This document shows, piece after piece, positions 59,862 to 64,000 of a stretch of DNA of 64,000 bases. The translations under genes and the position numbers were made by a program. This DNA comes from Darwinimomas sp963643215 (GTDB lineage Bacteria; Bacillota; Clostridia; Lachnospirales; Lachnospiraceae), in the NCBI GenBank assembly GCA_963643215.1, contig CAVIJY010000003.1:1-64000 (forward strand), given 5' to 3'. The notes under the pieces are model-generated. The model ran no database searches. It saw nothing but the letters and a program-made list of their open reading frames with translations, and was not told the DNA's origin. Each line of letters begins with the position of its first letter. Within the stretch, counting starts at the first letter, position 1.

Positions 59862-61862
59862 TCACTCAAGCTCAAATGCTCCTGTATAGAGCTGATAGTA
59901 GGTTCCCTTCTCTGCGATCAGCCTTTCGTGATTACCGCGCTCTATGATTTTTCCGTGATCAAGAACCATGATGACATCGGAGTTCTTGACAGTAGACAGA
60001 CGGTGCGCGATCACAAATACCGTGCGTCCCTCCATCAGCTTGTCCATACCGCTCTGCACCAGTGCCTCGGTACGGGTATCAATGGAGGATGTCGCCTCAT
60101 CAAGTATCATGACAGGCGGATTCGAAACAGCGGCGCGTGCTATGGATATCAGCTGCCGCTGACCCTGTGACAGACCGCTGCCGTCACCCTTGAGCACCGT
60201 ATCATAGCCGTCAGGCAGCATCCGTATAAATCCGTCGGCATTGGCCAGCTTGGCCGCATCTATGCACATCTCATCAGTGGCATCGGCATTGCCGTAGCGG
60301 ATATTCTCCATGACTGTTCCCGTGAAGAGGTTTACATCCTGAAGCACTATGCCGAGGCTTCGACGCAGATCGGCCTTCTTTATCTTGTTGATATTGATGC
60401 CGTCATAGCGGATCTTTCCATCGGCGATATCATAAAACCTGTTGATGAGGTTCGTTATGGTGGTCTTTCCGGCACCGGTAGCGCCTACAAAGGCCACCTT
60501 CTGTCCCGGCTCGGCATACAGCGTTATGTCATGCAGCACTATCTTGTCCAGATTGTATCCGAAATCCACATGATCAAAGACTATGCGACCCTCGAGCTTT
60601 GTATATGTCACCGTTCCGTCATGATGCGGATGCTTCCATGCCCACATTCCGGTATGCTCTGATGCCTCCGCGATCTCTCCGTTTTCCTCGCGGGCATTGA
60701 CCAGCGTCACATAGCCGTCGTCCGTCTCGGGCTCCTCATCCAGAAACGCAAAGATCCTCGATGCACCTGCCAGCGCCATGACGATGGCATTGAACTGATT
60801 CGATATCTGAGATATGGGATTTGTAAAGCTTCTGGACAGTGTCAGAAATGACGCTATCATACCCAGGGACAATGTTCCCACGCCTGTCAGCGTAAGATTC
60901 GGCGTCTTGGCGATGGCCATATATCCTCCAAGTATCGCTATGATCACATATTGCATATATCCCAGGGCATTCATCATGGGCATGATGGAGTTGGCCATTC
61001 CCGTGGCATTCATCGCATTGTCCGCCCAGGTTCTTCCCTTTTTGCGAAGCTCTTCCCTGCTCTTATCCTCATGGCAAAAAACCTTGACGACCTTCTGACC
61101 GTTTATCATCTCCTCGACATATCCGTTCAGATCTGCCAGATAGCTTTGCTGAGCTATGGAGTACCTGCCGATCTTGCCGACTATCTTGGCTATAAATTTC
61201 ATGGTGACAAAGACAGTGGCACATACCACTACCGTCAGACCTACGCTGGTATACAGCATGCATACAAACACCGACGCGATGGTAAAGGCCGATGAGATGA
61301 GCTGTCCCATAGCCTGGGCGATCATCTGTCTCAGAGTATCCGTATCGTTGGTATAAAGGCTCATGACCGCCCCGTGGGTATGAGTATCAAAGAATCTGAT
61401 GGGCAGACGCTGCATCTTGGTGAACATTTCATCTCTGATGCGCTTAAGTGTCCCCTGAGCTATGGTTACCATACGGCGGTTGTAAATCAATGTCGCACAT
61501 ATACCTATCAGATATATGACCGCGATCCGTCCCAACGCATACAGCAGTCCTGTATATACAGGCGTCTCCATAGTCAGAAGCGGCGTGATATAGTCATCTA
61601 TCAGACTTTGCAGAAACATGACCGATGCCGCTCCCGCCAGAGAGCTGAGAAGTATGCATATAACTATCAGTATGATGGAGCCCCGATACTCTCTCATATA
61701 TGAGAGAAGTCTCTTGAGCGTGGCCGGGTCAAACTTCGGAGGAGTCATGCCGCCTCTCGGGCCGTCCTGAGGCATTCCGGGCTTTGCGCCGCCCTGCACC
61801 GCAGCGGCACCGCTCTTTTCAGGCTTATTCTTGATCTCTGACATATCCTTTATATCACTCAT
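59862..61862 (-). CDS. Heterodimeric ABC exporter, catalytically complete subunit
   Basis: 666 residues. An N-terminal Gly/Pro/Met-rich extension of about 60 residues, a six-helix exporter domain, and an ATPase with GATGAGKTT (Walker A), LSQGQRQL (signature) and MILDEATSSID (Walker B, Glu present). The start at 61862 lies 8 bases inside the preceding gene, with GGAGGGGAGG as binding site; longer upstream frames are antisense to no conserved motif. Partner of the next gene; likely multidrug or peptide export. Confidence 0.9.
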   Translation of the reverse strand: MSDIKDMSEIKNKPEKSGAAAVQGGAKPGMPQDGPRGGMTPPKFDPATLKRLLSYMREYRGSIILIVICILLSSLAGAASVMFLQSLIDDYITPLLTMETPVYTGLLYALGRIAVIYLIGICATLIYNRRMVTIAQGTLKRIRDEMFTKMQRLPIRFFDTHTHGAVMSLYTNDTDTLRQMIAQAMGQLISSAFTIASVFVCMLYTSVGLTVVVCATVFVTMKFIAKIVGKIGRYSIAQQSYLADLNGYVEEMINGQKVVKVFCHEDKSREELRKKGRTWADNAMNATGMANSIMPMMNALGYMQYVIIAILGGYMAIAKTPNLTLTGVGTLSLGMIASFLTLSRSFTNPISQISNQFNAIVMALAGASRIFAFLDEEPETDDGYVTLVNAREENGEIAEASEHTGMWAWKHPHHDGTVTYTKLEGRIVFDHVDFGYNLDKIVLHDITLYAEPGQKVAFVGATGAGKTTITNLINRFYDIADGKIRYDGININKIKKADLRRSLGIVLQDVNLFTGTVMENIRYGNADATDEMCIDAAKLANADGFIRMLPDGYDTVLKGDGSGLSQGQRQLISIARAAVSNPPVMILDEATSSIDTRTEALVQSGMDKLMEGRTVFVIAHRLSTVKNSDVIMVLDHGKIIERGNHERLIAEKGTYYQLYTGAFELE

Positions 61863-63606
61863 TGTCCTCCCCTCCCTTCTGCTGAGATTCATAAACTTCT
61901 CTGTATATCGCGCTCGACTCAAGCAGCTCTTCATGTGTACCGATATCCGAGATCCTGCCGTCATCCATGACCACGATCCTGTCTGCATGCTGAACGGAGC
62001 TGATACGCTGCGCGATGATGATCTTTGTAGTCTCCGGAATATACTCTGACATGGCGCTCTGTATCTGCGCATCTGTCTTGGTATCAACCGCCGAGGTGGA
62101 ATCGTCCATGATCAGCACCTTGGGCTTTTTAAGGAGAGCTCTGGCTATACAAAGTCTCTGCTTCTGTCCTCCGGACACATTGGTTCCGCCCTGCTCTATA
62201 TATGTATCGTACCCGTCGGGCATAGCCGATACGAACTCGTCGGCGCATGCCAGAACGCATGCCTGCTTTATCTCATCATCTGTTGCATGCTCATTGCCCC
62301 AGCGCAGATTTTCCTTGATAGTTCCCGCGAACAGCTCATTCTTCTGGAGAACCATGGCCACGGAGTTTCTCAGGGTCTCAAGGTCATACCTTCGCACATC
62401 CACGCCTCCCAGACTCACACTTCCGCCTGTCACATCGTACAGACGCGGAATCAGCTGCACCAGCGAGGATTTTGAGGAGCCGGTTCCTCCGATGATGCCT
62501 ATGGTCTGTCCGGAACGGATATCCAGATTTATATCGTCCAGCACCTTTTTATCTGCCTTGGATGCATATGCAAAGCTCACATGATCAAATACTATGGAGC
62601 CGTCCTTTACATCCTTCACTGCATTCTCGGGATTCTGTATATCCGTCTTTTCCTCAAGTATCTCGGCGAGACGCTGCGCTGATGCTCCCGCTATGGTCAG
62701 CATGGCATATATCATTGAAAGTATCATAAGGCTTGACAGCACCTGCATGGCATATGTGAAGAGGGCTGTCAGGCTGCCTGTTGTAAGTCCCAATGCCGCA
62801 TTGTTGCCGCTTGCCACGATGGCCTTCGCTCCTACCCATGATATAAGCAGCATGCAGGAATACATGCACAGCTGCATGACAGGCGAGTTGAGCGCGATGA
62901 GACGCTCTCCCTTGGCAAAGTCCTCGTATATACGCTTCGATATACCCTTGAACTTCTCTGTCTCATAATCCTCACGATTGAAGGATTTTACGACGCGTAT
63001 GCCGCGCACATTTTCCTGTACTACATTGTTCAGATCATCATATGTATGAAATACTCTTTTGAATACAGGATGCACCTTGCGCGTGATGCACAGCAGCGCG
63101 ATCGCAAGAAACGGCATAAACGCGGTAAATATAAGCGATATCTGCCTGCTGATACGAAATGACACTATCATGGCAAATATCATCATCATGGGACCCCTGG
63201 TTGCCATGCGAAGCAGCATCTGATAAGCATTCTGCACATTGGTCACATCGGTGGTCAGACGCGTCACAATAGATGCCGTAGAGAACTTGTCGATATTGGA
63301 AAAAGCAAATGTCTGCACATTGTCGTACATGTCCTCTCGAAGATTTTCGGCAAAACCCACCGAGGCTCTCGCCGCAAACCATGCCGAAAAGAATCCCGTA
63401 AGAAGCTGCAATATGGCAAGTATCAAAAGTCCGAGGCCGAACTTCCATACATTGCCCATGATTCCTGTTTCGATGCCGTTGTCGATGAGACCTGACATAC
63501 ACAGCGGTATGATGATCTCAAATACCACCTCCATCACAGACAGGATGATTGTGATTATAGATGCCTTCTTGTACTGTCGAAGGCTCTTAGATAAAGTGCG
63601 AATCAA
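61855..63606 (-). CDS. Heterodimeric ABC exporter, degenerate-site subunit
   Basis: 583 residues, six-helix exporter domain plus ATPase. Walker A reads GGTGSSKSS (second Gly replaced by Ser), the signature is NVSGGQKQR and Walker B ends MDDSTS, with Asp in place of the catalytic Glu. This is the asymmetric pattern of heterodimeric exporters such as TM287/288 and BmrCD. TTG start at 63606 with AAAGGAG. Overlaps its partner by 8 bases. Confidence 0.9.
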   Translation of the reverse strand: MIRTLSKSLRQYKKASIITIILSVMEVVFEIIIPLCMSGLIDNGIETGIMGNVWKFGLGLLILAILQLLTGFFSAWFAARASVGFAENLREDMYDNVQTFAFSNIDKFSTASIVTRLTTDVTNVQNAYQMLLRMATRGPMMMIFAMIVSFRISRQISLIFTAFMPFLAIALLCITRKVHPVFKRVFHTYDDLNNVVQENVRGIRVVKSFNREDYETEKFKGISKRIYEDFAKGERLIALNSPVMQLCMYSCMLLISWVGAKAIVASGNNAALGLTTGSLTALFTYAMQVLSSLMILSMIYAMLTIAGASAQRLAEILEEKTDIQNPENAVKDVKDGSIVFDHVSFAYASKADKKVLDDINLDIRSGQTIGIIGGTGSSKSSLVQLIPRLYDVTGGSVSLGGVDVRRYDLETLRNSVAMVLQKNELFAGTIKENLRWGNEHATDDEIKQACVLACADEFVSAMPDGYDTYIEQGGTNVSGGQKQRLCIARALLKKPKVLIMDDSTSAVDTKTDAQIQSAMSEYIPETTKIIIAQRISSVQHADRIVVMDDGRISDIGTHEELLESSAIYREVYESQQKGGEDNE

Positions 63607-63621
63607 TGTTTCATTCTCCTT

Positions 63622-64000
63622 TCACAGCAGATTTTTATAGATCACCTGCAGGGCATCCGTCAGCTCTGTGATCTGATCCTCGGACAGACCCTCCACCATG
63701 CGGCTCTCCTGTATTCCTATCATCGAATCCATGTCCTCGCCGATGCGTATCGACTTCTCGGTTATCGTAACGATCTTGTTCCTCTTATCCGACTCGTCTG
63801 TGCGGCATGCCAGAAAGCCCTTTTGCTCCATTCTGGCCACGATGCCCACAACAGTGGGGTGAGATACCTCCAGAAAATCCTCTATCTCCTTTTGCATCGC
63901 ACTGCCGCCGCGTTCTGCCAGAAAGCCGAGGATACGCCCCTGCGCCAGTGTCAGATCATGGCTTTTCAGATCTGCATCCGCATGCATCTTGATCTTATCC
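63622..64000 (-). CDS. MarR-family regulator, 5' end outside the window
   Basis: At least 125 residues are visible; the frame stays open to the window edge, so the true start lies beyond 64000. LTLAQGRILGFLAERGGSAM, EIEDFLEVSHPTVVGIVARM and LACRTDESDKRNKIV with TITEKS are the MarR winged helix. It is 15 bases before the ABC exporter genes, a common arrangement in which a MarR repressor controls its own exporter. Confidence 0.9.
   Translation of the reverse strand, partial: DKIKMHADADLKSHDLTLAQGRILGFLAERGGSAMQKEIEDFLEVSHPTVVGIVARMEQKGFLACRTDESDKRNKIVTITEKSIRIGEDMDSMIGIQESRMVEGLSEDQITELTDALQVIYKNLL

Noticed and set aside
1..64000. CRISPR arrays, tRNA, rRNA and insertion sequences
   Set aside because: Scanned by eye on both strands; no regularly spaced repeats of CRISPR type, no tRNA T-loop motif in intergenic regions, no transposase-like frame.

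Overview
The window looks like a chromosomal scaffold from an anaerobic, fermentative Bacillota, most likely class Clostridia and probably Lachnospiraceae. The basis is protein content: a Pta-AckA acetate branch, a low-GC-type dcw cluster with DivIB-type FtsQ and a SpoVD/FtsI-type penicillin-binding protein, an oxygen-sensitive class III ribonucleotide reductase, good AGGAGG ribosome binding sites and sigma-A-like promoters. Nearly all genes lie on the minus strand; only prpD-like, ychF and a small monooxygenase-like gene are on plus. Three runs of N (12250-12432, 40644-40944, 47923-48536) interrupt the sequence.

Layout. 1-8.2 kb: start of rpmF (L32), ackA and pta, a LysR regulator, a DASS/SLC13 carboxylate transporter, an intergenic block of five consecutive stem-loops, an MmgE/PrpD-family gene and tmcAL. 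8.2-12.2 kb: a polar amino-acid ABC importer (lipoprotein, permease, ATPase) with an AbgB-like M20 amidohydrolase. 12.5-22.3 kb: a dcw division and wall operon in the order mraZ-rsmH-ftsL-pbp-mraY-murD-ftsW-ftsQ-ftsZ, with phased MraZ boxes in front of mraZ and a separate promoter for ftsZ; murG and ftsA are absent from it. 22.5-26 kb: lgt, an orphan citC and ychF.

26-53.2 kb is the main accessory feature: a 27-kb single-strand gene set for an extracellular contractile injection system (eCIS, Afp/PVC-like). From its promoter it runs sheath, tube, assembly-chaperone-like protein, DUF6760-like protein, second tube, very large repeat-containing protein (tape-measure candidate), LysM baseplate hub, two-gene spike, gp25, two baseplate-J proteins, tail protein I, an unknown structural protein, a kinase-like membrane protein, a membrane-anchored protein with about 20 MORN repeats, a DUF4255 tail terminator, an unknown protein, a PAAR-like tip, and two HAMP-containing receptors whose C-terminal domains resemble class III nucleotidyl cyclases but lack the metal-binding aspartates. 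No AAA+ ATPase, tail fibre or recognisable toxin is visible. The four membrane proteins interleaved with core structural genes suggest a membrane-linked, signal-responsive machine.

53.2-64 kb: HxlR regulator divergent from an ABM-like protein, nrdD (with a fused C-terminal glutaredoxin domain) and nrdG behind an NrdR-box promoter, an O-acetylhomoserine sulfhydrylase, a cytidylate-kinase-like protein, and a MarR-regulated heterodimeric ABC exporter cut by the window end. I saw no tRNA, rRNA, CRISPR array or insertion sequence.
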